DNA of 35,795 nt from NZQO01 sp964639255 (GCA_964639255.1 CAZXDP010000025.1:1-35795), one strand, 5' to 3'. Shown: positions 25,727-33,400, numbered from the stretch's first letter. Translations and numbers: made by a program. The notes: generated by a model not told the origin, from the sequence alone.

Positions 25727-26533
25727 CTATTGTTGGTCATTTAGACCCCAATCGTAGTCTTTGTATTCTAATTTTGTGCTAGGATTAATCTTGGTACCTT
25801 GTGCAAATTTGTTAATGAAGCCAATGACATCTTTTTTGCCATTTACCGTATAATCTTCTTCATACCATTTAAATATCATAGATACTTTCGGGTCGTTGGC
25901 AGAAATAGCATTGTAGTCTCCATTTATAAATTGTTTCGTGGCACGATCTAGTTGTTCATTGATCTTAGATGCTGTATAAGCTTCCCTAAGTAATGGAGGA
26001 CAGGATATAGATGCACAATTTATGGCGAAATGGATTCTAGGTTCGTTCATTTTTCGCAAGATGCCGTTTTCAACACCTCCCAAGGAAAGGTTGCGCCCAT
26101 CTAGCGGGATAAAACCTTTAGTAAAGGCACCGTCGATATCTTTGATAGTTTTCACCGGATAGTTGCTCAAGATAAGGTCTATGGTGTACGCATTGTAAAG
26201 GTTGATGTAAAACGCCAAAAGCTCTTGCACGCTCCAATCGTCGTTGGGGTTCTGGCTGGAGAGCATTTGTAAATATTGGTTAAGTTTTTCGCGATCGTTC
26301 TGAAATCCTTTATAATCTACAAACCCTCGTTGATTTACATGTTTCTTCAGCAAGGCATCCCATGCACTATGGTCTACATTAACTGCACTATTGGCGGTTG
26401 TTGAAGTAAGGTTGCCCTCAACTTCCTTGGTAGGTTGGCCCTGGCTGCTCAAACCCGCTGCAGAGATAAGATTGCAGTTTTGAAAGCTGAACGCGATGAG
26501 CAAAAGTGTAAGAAATTTGGTAATGGTTCTCAT
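25727..26533 (-). CDS. DUF547 protein, exported
   Basis: 268 residues. N-terminal signal MRTITKFLTLLLIAFSFQNC; Cys20 could be a lipidation site although the preceding FQN is an atypical lipobox. DUF547 motifs: LLAFYINLYNAYTIDLIL, GGVENGILRKMNEPRIHFAINCASISCPPL and MIFKWYEEDY. The HFAINCASxSCP segment with two Cys is the most conserved part. Members recur in arsenosugar and related clusters with unknown function; relatives have been compared with papain-like or transglutaminase-like folds, which I cannot confirm. It lies 57 bp before the TIGR04283 gene, same strand. Confidence 0.85.
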   Translation of the reverse strand: MRTITKFLTLLLIAFSFQNCNLISAAGLSSQGQPTKEVEGNLTSTTANSAVNVDHSAWDALLKKHVNQRGFVDYKGFQNDREKLNQYLQMLSSQNPNDDWSVQELLAFYINLYNAYTIDLILSNYPVKTIKDIDGAFTKGFIPLDGRNLSLGGVENGILRKMNEPRIHFAINCASISCPPLLREAYTASKINEQLDRATKQFINGDYNAISANDPKVSMIFKWYEEDYTVNGKKDVIGFINKFAQGTKINPSTKLEYKDYDWGLNDQQ

Positions 26534-26582
26534 AGGAAGGGAGGGTTTACGATTTTAAAGTGTTAATACACGCCATGCTTAG

Positions 26583-27488
26583 TTACGAAGTCTTGCGCCG
26601 TTTGGTTTTGAGAGGATGCAGTTCCTGTTGGAAAAATCCTTTCGGGAAATGCTCGTCCCCCTCAAAGCCCAGTTCGATATCGCGTCCATCGTGCGGAATA
26701 TGGTGCGTCCCTAAAAGATAGTCCCAAATGCTGAGGCTAATTCCATAATTAACACCGTATTTGGTACGATTTGGCAAAACTTTAGCGTGATGCCATATAT
26801 GCATCTTCGGATTGTTGAAAACATAGCGAAGCCATCCATAATCCCAGCCCAGGTTAGCATGGTTAAGATGGCCAATGGTAAGCGCGGCAAAGTGCACAAG
26901 GGCAACGTCCTCTACATCAAAACCGCCGATAATGGCTAACGGGATGTACAATATTGATTTGTATACAACAGGTTCCATCCAATGGTAGCGCAGGTGGGCG
27001 GCGAAGCCCATCTCCTTGACGCTATGGTGTACCTGGTGGAATTTCCATAGCACGGGCACACGGTGTAACAATCTGTGAGTGTTCCATTGTACGAAATCTG
27101 AAACAAGAAAGAACACGAGCAGGCCAAGACCGTAAGGTAGGGCATTAAGATTCAACAGTTGGAAATCGGATATACGCAGTCCCACAAGTCCCAACAGTTC
27201 GTTAAACAATCCTTCGGCCGAATTTGAGAGAAAAATGAGCACAATAAGATTCAGCAAAAAGAAATTGAAGAACATATAGAAGGTATCCAGCCAAAAATCC
27301 TTGCGGAATACCTTTTGGTTCTTCCGCCAAGGAAAGAGCATTTCTAGCGCCCAAACCCCTAGCGAGACCACGATAAGGCCATAGAAATAGTTCTCCCAAT
27401 GAAATCGGGTAATTTCATCTAAAAGATAGTTGAAATACCCTACGTACGAATCTCTAAATAGCTGAATAAATCGATCCATTGCCACCAT
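26583..27488 (-). CDS. Sterol desaturase / fatty-acid hydroxylase family protein
   Basis: 301 residues (302 codons including stop); ATG 27479 three codons downstream is an alternative start. It has about four or five hydrophobic segments and the His-cluster motifs of membrane diiron oxygenases: H138-x3-H142, H151-x2-H154-H155, and H230-x2-H233-H234, plus a lone H205 to H210 region. These enzymes hydroxylate or desaturate lipids. Position between ArsM and DUF547 in the arsenosugar operon suggests action on a lipid or on an arsenolipid precursor, which is inference. Spacing to both neighbours is under 60 bp. Confidence 0.85.
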   Translation of the reverse strand: MVAMDRFIQLFRDSYVGYFNYLLDEITRFHWENYFYGLIVVSLGVWALEMLFPWRKNQKVFRKDFWLDTFYMFFNFFLLNLIVLIFLSNSAEGLFNELLGLVGLRISDFQLLNLNALPYGLGLLVFFLVSDFVQWNTHRLLHRVPVLWKFHQVHHSVKEMGFAAHLRYHWMEPVVYKSILYIPLAIIGGFDVEDVALVHFAALTIGHLNHANLGWDYGWLRYVFNNPKMHIWHHAKVLPNRTKYGVNYGISLSIWDYLLGTHHIPHDGRDIELGFEGDEHFPKGFFQQELHPLKTKRRKTS

Positions 27489-27532
27489 ACGTTACTAAGT
27501 CGCACCCAGAGCGCCTACATTACATCGATGGC

Positions 27533-28501
27533 TTAACAGCAACCCCCACCATCGTAATGATAGGTGGATGGACTAATATAAATATCGTTCCGTTGTAATG
27601 AAGCCAAGGCAGCAGCTGTTTTATCGCAAATGGCCAAGGGTTGGTTCTTGAGTAGGATGTGGCCTTTCTTATCGTCAAAATAGGCCTCGCTGCCGTAGTA
27701 AATCGCCGCTTTTCCGGTAAATACGCATGGGCCGTCCTCGGGCATGGGGTCTTTAATTGCGGCCACCTCGATCGATTCGATATAGATGAGCTCCTCAGTA
27801 GGATAATTTTTAGGGTCTAGAATACGGTAAGGTTTTCGGGCTCTTATTTCAATGGTTCCGAAGCCTACATCGGTAAGCGCCTTTATGTATTCAGCAATGG
27901 GTAGGCTGCCGCTTAGACAAAGGGCACGAAGGCGAGCATCATTACGAAGGGTGTCGTTCATAGGTTGCTCGCAGGTAGGGTCGCTCATTACCAGCCTACC
28001 GTGGGGTTTCAGTACGCGGTACATTTCCTCTATAGCGCGTTTCAAATCTTCTTCCTTGAAAATATTGAACAAGCAATTTTGCGCTGCAACATCTATGGAA
28101 TTGTCTTCTACGGGAAGATTCAGAGCATCCCCCTTTTTTAGCGTAACAAACTCACTTTTGAACCAAGGGTTCATAGCTTCGGCCTCCAAAAAGTTTCGGC
28201 GCGAAGCCTCTAGCATTTCATCCACCACATCAACGCCCACTACACCGCCTTCTTGACGATTAAAATAGGCGAATTGCAGTAACTCCATACCCCCTCCAAC
28301 ACCAACATACAAGGTCCGCGGATTGTTGGTGAGATCGCGGGCGTGTACCGTGCTGCCACAGCCATAGTTCATCTTCTGCATGATCTTGGGGATCTTTAAA
28401 CCTGGTAGTTCCCAAATGGGATTGGTGGTACAGCAGAGACCCACATCTGGGGTGAGGGCTGCTTCCTTATAGACGTTGTGGGTAGTTTCTAGATAGCTCA
28501 T
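27533..28501 (-). CDS. arsM: ArsM-type arsenite methyltransferase of arsenosugar pathway
   Basis: 322 residues. SAM-binding motif LYVGVGGGMELLQFAYF starts at residue 64. Three Cys at the positions expected for arsenite binding: C48 (NYGCGS), C143 (AQNCLFN) and C195 (LRALCLSGSLP). An extra N-terminal pair C23-C24 (GLCCTTNPIW) and a C-terminal GGGCC end give further thiols that could bind As(III). It should methylate arsenite stepwise, giving dimethylarsenical for ArsS. The neighbours ArsS, TIGR04282 and TIGR04283 transferases support the specialised arsenosugar role and argue against a generic UbiE-type methyltransferase. Confidence 0.88.
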   Translation of the reverse strand: MSYLETTHNVYKEAALTPDVGLCCTTNPIWELPGLKIPKIMQKMNYGCGSTVHARDLTNNPRTLYVGVGGGMELLQFAYFNRQEGGVVGVDVVDEMLEASRRNFLEAEAMNPWFKSEFVTLKKGDALNLPVEDNSIDVAAQNCLFNIFKEEDLKRAIEEMYRVLKPHGRLVMSDPTCEQPMNDTLRNDARLRALCLSGSLPIAEYIKALTDVGFGTIEIRARKPYRILDPKNYPTEELIYIESIEVAAIKDPMPEDGPCVFTGKAAIYYGSEAYFDDKKGHILLKNQPLAICDKTAAALASLQRNDIYISPSTYHYDGGGCC

Positions 28502-28555
28502 AGTTTGCGTAGTGTGGTGTTTAAATTTTTAGATAGCCGATACCATCAGCCAATG

Positions 28556-28747
28556 TTACGATTTCAATTTAAGTTTTTTGTATAAGGAAGAAGCTGCAAG
28601 AATACCTACCACGAGCCAAATCCCCCTGTATAACCAACTGTTTATCTCTTGACCAAACAAGGTGCCAACTTCCTCATGGTTTAGAAATGAAGATACCACC
28701 TTGAAACCTGCCAAAGCCAGTAGCACGATAGATAAGATTTTGTCCAA
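28556..28747 (-). CDS. Small membrane protein inside arsenosugar operon
   Basis: 63 residues from a TTG start at 28747, one base after the stop codon of the nucleoside phosphorylase gene, which indicates coupled translation. The sequence has two hydrophobic segments (ILSIVLLALAGFKVVSSFL and YRGIWLVVGILAASSLY) and a basic end KKLKLKS. I do not recognise a family. No alternative ATG exists in the first third. Conservation next to the phosphorylase in other clusters would settle whether it is a real partner. Confidence 0.6.
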   Translation of the reverse strand: MDKILSIVLLALAGFKVVSSFLNHEEVGTLFGQEINSWLYRGIWLVVGILAASSLYKKLKLKS

Positions 28748-28748
28748 A

Positions 28749-29561
28749 TTATAATTCTTTAATTAATTCTGTGAACAAGGTAATCATTTGCGGTTCGGCC
28801 TTGTTGGCCATAGCGATTATTTCTTCAATATTGATAGGGGCGAGATTCTCGGGATCGCATTCGTCTGTTAGCACCGAAACTGCCGCCACGCGCAATCCTA
28901 AGTGGTTAGCAACGATTACCTCCGGGACGGTGCTCATACCCACGGCGTCGGCACCGATAATCTTAAGGTACCGATACTCAGCGCGGGTTTCCAGCTGTGG
29001 CCCCACCACCGATGCGTATACACCCTTGTGTAGGTTGATAGTATTCTTAGCAGCGATTTTCTCGAGGGAGGCATTTATTTTCGAGTCGTATGGTGCACTC
29101 ATATCTACAAAGCGCTCGCCCATTTTTTCGACACCTTTGAAAGCAAGGGGTGAACCGCCCTGCAGGTTTATATGGTCGTCGATAAGCATGAGCTCGCCCT
29201 TTTTGAAGTTGAGGTTTACCGCCCCCGACGCATTGCTTATCAAGAGTGTCTTTACACCCAACGCGTGCATAACGCGAACCGGAAAGGTAACATCGCGCAA
29301 GGTATAGCCTTCATAGATGTGAAACCGACCTTGCATTAATATTACTTTCTTGCCCGCTAGGTTTCCAAAAATGAGCTTGCCGTGATGGAACTCTACTGTT
29401 GCCGTTGGGAAATTGGGAATGTGGTTGTAGCTCATCTCGCTCAAGATTTCTACGTCCTCCAATATCTTTCCTAGCCCCGTCCCCAAAATAATGCCTACTT
29501 CGGGTGCGCCAAAACCTCTGTATTTAAGGAATGCTGCCGATTCGTCTATATATTTTTGCAT
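28749..29561 (-). CDS. Trimeric-type purine nucleoside phosphorylase
   Basis: 270 residues; family I (trimeric) PNP. Motifs: ILGTGLG for phosphate binding, FHHGKL, GRFHIYEG, NASGAVN, VVGPQLETRAEYR with E191 at the base-contact position, and GADAVGMSTVPEV. The second base-contact residue, Asn243 in human PNP, is Asp here (D233 in VSVLTDECDP, codon at 28863-28865). Asn to Asp at this place is known in human PNP to shift preference toward adenosine. In this operon, adenine removal from the ArsS product (a 5'-deoxyadenosyl arsenical) is a plausible role, though a housekeeping purine function is also possible. Confidence 0.88.
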   Translation of the reverse strand: MQKYIDESAAFLKYRGFGAPEVGIILGTGLGKILEDVEILSEMSYNHIPNFPTATVEFHHGKLIFGNLAGKKVILMQGRFHIYEGYTLRDVTFPVRVMHALGVKTLLISNASGAVNLNFKKGELMLIDDHINLQGGSPLAFKGVEKMGERFVDMSAPYDSKINASLEKIAAKNTINLHKGVYASVVGPQLETRAEYRYLKIIGADAVGMSTVPEVIVANHLGLRVAAVSVLTDECDPENLAPINIEEIIAMANKAEPQMITLFTELIKEL

Positions 29562-29570
29562 TTATATCTA

Positions 29571-30260
29571 TTAAAATTTTGAATCTAAATAGCCCGGCAG
29601 CAAATGCTGAAGAGCCGGGATGTCCTTTACATCGCTAAAATAGTCAATGTCGTTCTTTTCGGCCAAGCGAATTACGTCGAAGGTTTCCAAATCGTTCAAT
29701 GTTGCCCGCAGCACAGTATCGGTGCCCCAAGCCTTATTTTTGAACAGTTCGGGGAGTATTTTTTTAAGTCCTAATAGATAATAGCCACCGTCTTGTGCAG
29801 GACCTATAACAACATCTGCCTCCTGCAAAGCGGTAAAAGCCCGGTCGATTTCGGCGGTGCTCAAGTCATACATATCGCTGCCAATGACTATGGCTCTTTC
29901 ATATCCAAGGCCGAGCACTTGCTCAAAGGCGTGTTGCATACGTGCACCTAAATCGTCGCCCTGCTGCAATCTTTTGTGAAAACGCCCATTGTTCCATAGA
30001 TCGTGTTCGCGAATCGCTTCCGAATAAAAAACAAAAACATCTGCTTGCACCTCTTTGGTAATGGAAACAGTGTGTTTGAGCAGGAAGGTATAGATATCGA
30101 GAGCTGCCTGGTCGCCAACAGTTGCCGCTAGGCGGGTTTTTACCTTTCTCAATGCTGGGTTTCGGGTAAAGACAATAAGGGCATTTTTGTGGGTGTGACT
30201 GTGGCTCTTGCCGGTTACTTTCTCGGCTTCGTTAGCCTGTTTTTTGTCGAAACGCGCCAT
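29571..30260 (-). CDS. TIGR04282-family arsenosugar-type transferase (DUF2064)
   Basis: 229 residues. Core DUF2064/TIGR04282 motifs: NALIVFTRNPALRKVKTRLAATVG, QQGDDLGARMQHAF, AIVIGSDMYDLS and GPAQDGGYYLLGL, a GT-A-like nucleotidyl or glycosyl transferase fold also related to CofC. The first 25 residues (with SHSHTHK) are an extra His-rich, charged tail not needed for the fold. It is 9 bp from the phosphorylase gene and 2 bp from the rhodanese gene. In arsenosugar clusters it is paired with a TIGR04283 enzyme, as here. The sugar donor is not known. Confidence 0.85.
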   Translation of the reverse strand: MARFDKKQANEAEKVTGKSHSHTHKNALIVFTRNPALRKVKTRLAATVGDQAALDIYTFLLKHTVSITKEVQADVFVFYSEAIREHDLWNNGRFHKRLQQGDDLGARMQHAFEQVLGLGYERAIVIGSDMYDLSTAEIDRAFTALQEADVVIGPAQDGGYYLLGLKKILPELFKNKAWGTDTVLRATLNDLETFDVIRLAEKNDIDYFSDVKDIPALQHLLPGYLDSKF

Positions 30261-30262
30261 TG

Positions 30263-30823
30263 TTACTCTGTGGTTTTAATGCCGTTTATGAGCCATTGTC
30301 CCCAATGTTTGGAGAAAATATGAATGCTATCTGTTTCTTTACCGTTCTTATCGAGCACAGGATATCCCTTATTTTTCCATTCAAAGATACCGCCGTAAAG
30401 GTTTTTTACATTCACATACCCCATATTGTTTAATCTTTCTGAAATTTGCTCACTGCGAATGCCCAATGAGCAATAAACTACAATGGGGGTATTTTTATCT
30501 TTTATCATTTCCATAAACGCCTCTTCGGAAAAGTGGTTGAAACCGACCAAGAGAGCATTCTCGATACGGCTAACCTCAAACTCCTCCGTTTCACGGGAAT
30601 CCAACACAACCACCGAGTCAGTTACCTGCCGCATCCGCAGTTCTTCCACCGAAATGTAGGGTACGCTTTGGGTGTTGTATTGCTGAAGCAATTCCTCTAA
30701 GGACTGTTGGGCTGGCTGAGCTTGGGTATATAGTGATAGCAAAAAAATAAATATTCCTTGCAATGCTTTGAGTACAAAAAGCCTAGGAAGTGAAATCTTT
30801 TGAAATTGGCGAAAAAATCTCAT
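30263..30823 (-). CDS. Exported rhodanese-domain protein
   Basis: 186 residues. A hydrophobic N-terminal segment (ALQGIFIFLLSLYTQAQA-like, residues 20-37) suggests export. The rhodanese domain covers about residues 55-160: VVVLDSRETEEFEVSRIENA, catalytic C118 in VVYCSLGIRSE, and YGGIFEWKNKGYPV. The loop CSLGIRS is of normal length for a thiosulfate or polysulfide sulfurtransferase, or the fold may bind arsenate as in Cdc25/Acr2-like proteins, which share the fold but have a longer loop. It sits 3 bp after ArsS and 2 bp before the TIGR04282 gene. Confidence 0.85.
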   Translation of the reverse strand: MRFFRQFQKISLPRLFVLKALQGIFIFLLSLYTQAQPAQQSLEELLQQYNTQSVPYISVEELRMRQVTDSVVVLDSRETEEFEVSRIENALLVGFNHFSEEAFMEMIKDKNTPIVVYCSLGIRSEQISERLNNMGYVNVKNLYGGIFEWKNKGYPVLDKNGKETDSIHIFSKHWGQWLINGIKTTE

Positions 30824-30826
30824 AGG

Positions 30827-31891
30827 CTAGGCTACAGTTCCCTGACAACTGCTCCCTGCCCCTGCGGTACAGCCATAGCAATGTTGGGAGATAATGATGT
30901 TTCGGTCGTTTAAAACGGCTTCGTTATATTCTTTAATATGCTTTACCTTGCTCGCTACCTTCAGACCCAGCATTTGGTTGAAATCGCAATCGTACAGCCA
31001 ACCGTCCCAACTTACTGAAATGGTATTGGTACACATAACATTTTGCACGGCCGCCGGATTGTAGGCATCGACCAATTGGTACATATAATCTTCGTAATTC
31101 TCGGAAGCGATAAGGTAATCGAGAAAGCGGGCAATGGGCAGGTTGGTGATGGCAAACAAGTTGTGGAACTGAATGCCGAAATCCTCTAAAAGCGCTTTTT
31201 TGAAGTCTTTTTCCATACTGGCTTGGTTGCCGGGAAGGAATGCCCCGCTTGGGTTATACACTAAATCGAGCCGAAGCTCGCTGTTGGGCATTCCGTAGCC
31301 TACAGCATTAAGTTCCTGAAGGGCTTTTATCGATTTATCGAACACCCCATCGCCCCGCTGTTTGTCGGTTTTTCCGCGGGTCCAATGCGGCATGCTGCTC
31401 ACTACGTGCACATTGTGCTTCTTGAAGAACTGCGGCAGGTCGTGGTACTTTTTGTTGGCACGTATAATGGTAAGATTACTGCGCACGATAAAATCTCGGA
31501 TGCCAGCCTTGCTCGCCTCTTCCACAAATTTCCTAAAATTTGGATTCATCTCGGGGGCACCGCCGGTAAGGTCGAGGGTATGCGCACCGGTGTTGCGTAT
31601 AACCTCTAGGCATTGCTCCATGGTTTCCCAAGTCATGATCTCCTTACGGTCTGGCCCTGCATCTACGTGGCAGTGGTCGCACACTTGATTGCACATATAG
31701 CCAACGTTTATTTGAAGGATTTCCAATTTCTTGGGCCGCAATGGGAATTGGCCTGTCTGCTCAATCTTCTTAGCGAAGGTAGGCAGCTCGCCGTTTGCGA
31801 AGATACCGTTGGATAGTTTTTCAAGTTGCTTGTTGGCCTGGGCCAACTCGCTATTTCGTTTATGTAGGGACTGTAATTTTTCTTTCGTCAT
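30827..31891 (-). CDS. arsS: Arsenosugar-type radical SAM protein ArsS
   Basis: 354 residues. Radical SAM cluster motif C67-x3-C71-x2-C74 (YMCNQVCDHCHVDAGPDRKE), LDLTGGAPEMN as the glycine motif, VVSSMPHW in the barrel, and a C-terminal Cys block: CDCDFNQ-like YDCDFNQMLGL plus C338-x2-C341 and C349 (HCYGCTAGAGSSC). The last block matches the ArsS family, some members of which are selenoproteins; here all are Cys and no in-frame TGA exists. ArsS joins a 5'-deoxyadenosyl group to dimethylarsenous acid in the cyanobacterial pathway. A 99-bp palindromic repeat precedes the start. Confidence 0.92.
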   Translation of the reverse strand: MTKEKLQSLHKRNSELAQANKQLEKLSNGIFANGELPTFAKKIEQTGQFPLRPKKLEILQINVGYMCNQVCDHCHVDAGPDRKEIMTWETMEQCLEVIRNTGAHTLDLTGGAPEMNPNFRKFVEEASKAGIRDFIVRSNLTIIRANKKYHDLPQFFKKHNVHVVSSMPHWTRGKTDKQRGDGVFDKSIKALQELNAVGYGMPNSELRLDLVYNPSGAFLPGNQASMEKDFKKALLEDFGIQFHNLFAITNLPIARFLDYLIASENYEDYMYQLVDAYNPAAVQNVMCTNTISVSWDGWLYDCDFNQMLGLKVASKVKHIKEYNEAVLNDRNIIISQHCYGCTAGAGSSCQGTVA

Positions 31892-31908
31892 AATATGGTA
31901 TTAGAAAC

Positions 31909-32007
31909 GCGTGAGGGATCGAGCGGCATGTGTAAGCTCGTTGCCCACGCCGTGGGTAACAGCGAGTAGCGAGGGCCCGGCCCCGAACAAAGTAGGGGGA
32001 CACGCCC
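31909..32007. repeat. 99-bp palindrome-rich interspersed-type repeat
   Basis: Ends carry a short terminal inverted repeat, GCGTG at 31909-31913 and CACGC at 32001-32005. Inside is a 9-bp stem GTTGCCCAC 31940-31948 with GTGGGTAAC 31952-31960 (one G-T pair), and GC-rich runs around 31973-32000 that can also pair. Read on the minus strand it begins GGGCGTG, then C-rich, GGGGCCGGGCCC, CTCGCTACTCGC, and ends with a CCCTCACGC run, resembling the dispersed GGGCGT...CGGGC...CCCTAACGC palindromic elements I know from other flavobacterial genomes. It fills the gap between the AhpD-like gene and arsS. Confidence 0.5.
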
Positions 32008-32016
32008 AAAAAATGG

Positions 32017-32349
32017 CTAACCGTCGAGCTTATTTACCTTGTTCATCATCATAACCCCGTGAGCGAGGCTGGCCCCGCCCTTAATGGCGGCACCCACGTG
32101 CACGGCCTCCATCATTTCTTCCTTGGTAACACCTCGCTGCAGGCCGTCTTGGGTATAGGCATCTATGCAGTAAGGACATTGCTCTGTATGTGCTACCGCT
32201 AGGGCGATAAGCGATTTTTCGCGGGCAGTTAATGCACCTTCTTCGAACACCTTACCGTAGTATTCGAAGAATTTTTCGCCAAGTTCTTGGCTCCATTCGG
32301 TAATGTTGCCAAATTTTCGGAGGTCTTTGGGATCGTAGTAATTAGACAT
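32017..32349 (-). CDS. AhpD/carboxymuconolactone-decarboxylase-like protein of arsenosugar cluster
   Basis: 110 residues. CxxC in EQCPYCIDAYTQDGL (C58, C61) is the redox-active pair of AhpD-type alkylhydroperoxidase domains; LIALAVAHTE before it and VHVGAAIKGGASLAHG after it are the helices of the fold. Such small proteins accompany ArsS in database families (peroxidase-like protein next to the seleno/Cys radical SAM). It is the first gene of the operon. Likely role: redox chemistry or thiol regeneration for As(III) or As(V) intermediates, which is inference. Its 5' region holds a -7 box and a perfect inverted repeat. Confidence 0.87.
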   Translation of the reverse strand: MSNYYDPKDLRKFGNITEWSQELGEKFFEYYGKVFEEGALTAREKSLIALAVAHTEQCPYCIDAYTQDGLQRGVTKEEMMEAVHVGAAIKGGASLAHGVMMMNKVNKLDG

Positions 32350-32375
32350 AAATTGAATTTGTGATTATATACGAA

Positions 32376-32397
32376 GCAAAACCGCTTGTGGTTTTGC
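32376..32397. promoter_or_regulatory. Perfect inverted repeat at the start of the arsenosugar operon transcript
   Basis: GCAAAACC at 32376-32383, six-base spacer, GGTTTTGC at 32390-32397. It begins only a few bases downstream of the predicted transcript start and about 27 bp before the first start codon, the position of an operator or a 5' RNA hairpin. Confidence 0.5.
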
Positions 32398-32403
32398 AGC
32401 ACG

Positions 32404-32411
32404 TAAATATA
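32404..32411 (-). promoter_or_regulatory. Possible -7 box of the arsenosugar operon
   Basis: On the minus strand the sequence is TATATTTA (TAnnTTTR). It would start transcription near 32400, so the leader of about 50 nt includes the inverted repeat at 32376-32397. A T-rich run about 20 bp upstream could act as -33. Confidence 0.5.
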
Positions 32412-32498
32412 ACCATTGAGTCTTTCCCACGAAAAAAAGCTTACACCGAAATTGGAAATAAGGCAAATAGGAAGTAGCGCCACCAGAAGCGCGCGCTA

Positions 32499-33269
32499 TT
32501 AATCGAAGGTATAGGCAATACCCGTGGTGAGGTCGTACTGCGAATTGGGCACGCCCACTGCCGGAACGGCATCGTAGGTAAAGGTGTAGGTGGTTTTAAA
32601 AGCGAAATTTTTGAATAGATCGATGAGGAGCGACGATTGGCTGGAGATACGATAGTCGCTCAATAAATCAAAGCGAGGCTGGTAATAGGTGGTGCTAACT
32701 AGGCTCACGGTGGGGGTGGGATATACGCTGAATGATAGATAAGCGCTTGCTCGAAAGTGCCGCTGAAGCGGGGTGACACCGTCTGCCACGTTTTCGTATT
32801 CGTACATCGTCAAGGTACCTAAGTAAAACTTGTAATTTTCAAGTTGCGTGAGCTTAAAGCGGGGCCCAGTACCGAAGAGTCCACGAAAATCGATTAAATT
32901 GACCTTGTTGTACTGCCCCTGCGCAAAGACCTCCCAAGCAATGCGAGGGTGCAATTTATAATTGTACCGCGCGTGCGAGATATAGCTGTTCTCGAAGCGA
33001 TTGCCCTCTACTTTTTGAAAAGAGACATCGTTCTTGAAAAGGGCGAGGTGACGCAGCATCTTGTATTGTACATGCACGTTGCTGGTTAGGAGTATGATAT
33101 CGTTTACATTGCGCTTTAAGCTGAAATCGGCCGTAGCGGAACCCGAGAACCCCGAAGTGTCGGTAACCTTTCGAAGTGATTCGGCATTGAGGATTTGCCC
33201 TTGGGCAGACGGAATGTGCCCCAATAGTAAAATACTGAATGTTAAGAATAAAAATAGGTTGGCACGCAT
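32499..33269 (-). CDS. DUF481-like outer-membrane beta-barrel protein
   Basis: 256 residues from ATG 33269; an earlier in-frame ATG (33326) would place 19 charged residues before the signal and is less likely. Signal peptide MRANLFLFLTFSILLLGHIPSAQG ends in an AQG cleavage site. The mature part is a series of amphipathic beta strands with aromatic edges (NVHVQYKML, ARYNYKLHPRIAWEVFAQGQYNKVN, SAYLSFSVYPTPTVSLVSTTYYQPRFD) and ends in TYTFTYDAVPAV and a final GIAYTFD, typical of DUF481 outer-membrane barrels. Function unknown. It precedes the arsenosugar operon in the same direction but is separated from it by a promoter region. Confidence 0.82.
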   Translation of the reverse strand: MRANLFLFLTFSILLLGHIPSAQGQILNAESLRKVTDTSGFSGSATADFSLKRNVNDIILLTSNVHVQYKMLRHLALFKNDVSFQKVEGNRFENSYISHARYNYKLHPRIAWEVFAQGQYNKVNLIDFRGLFGTGPRFKLTQLENYKFYLGTLTMYEYENVADGVTPLQRHFRASAYLSFSVYPTPTVSLVSTTYYQPRFDLLSDYRISSQSSLLIDLFKNFAFKTTYTFTYDAVPAVGVPNSQYDLTTGIAYTFD

Positions 33270-33392
33270 GGCAAAACAGAATTTCCTTGGCTTGCGAAAG
33301 TAAAGAATCCTGTATTTTTTGGCCAATGATACGGGCTAAAATGCATAGTGTTAAATAAATGTTTAAAGTTTATTTATAATACTTAAACAAAT

Positions 33393-33400
33393 TATATTTG
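33393..33400 (+). promoter_or_regulatory. -7 box for the two small proteins
   Basis: TATATTTG is a perfect box, with a T-rich -33 region about 21 bp upstream. Expected start near 33404 leaves a 17-nt leader before ATG 33421. Confidence 0.65.

Noticed and set aside
30827..31891. ArsS as a selenoprotein
   Set aside because: The C-terminal motif has Cys codons at 338, 341 and 349 and no in-frame TGA with a following SECIS-like hairpin was seen.
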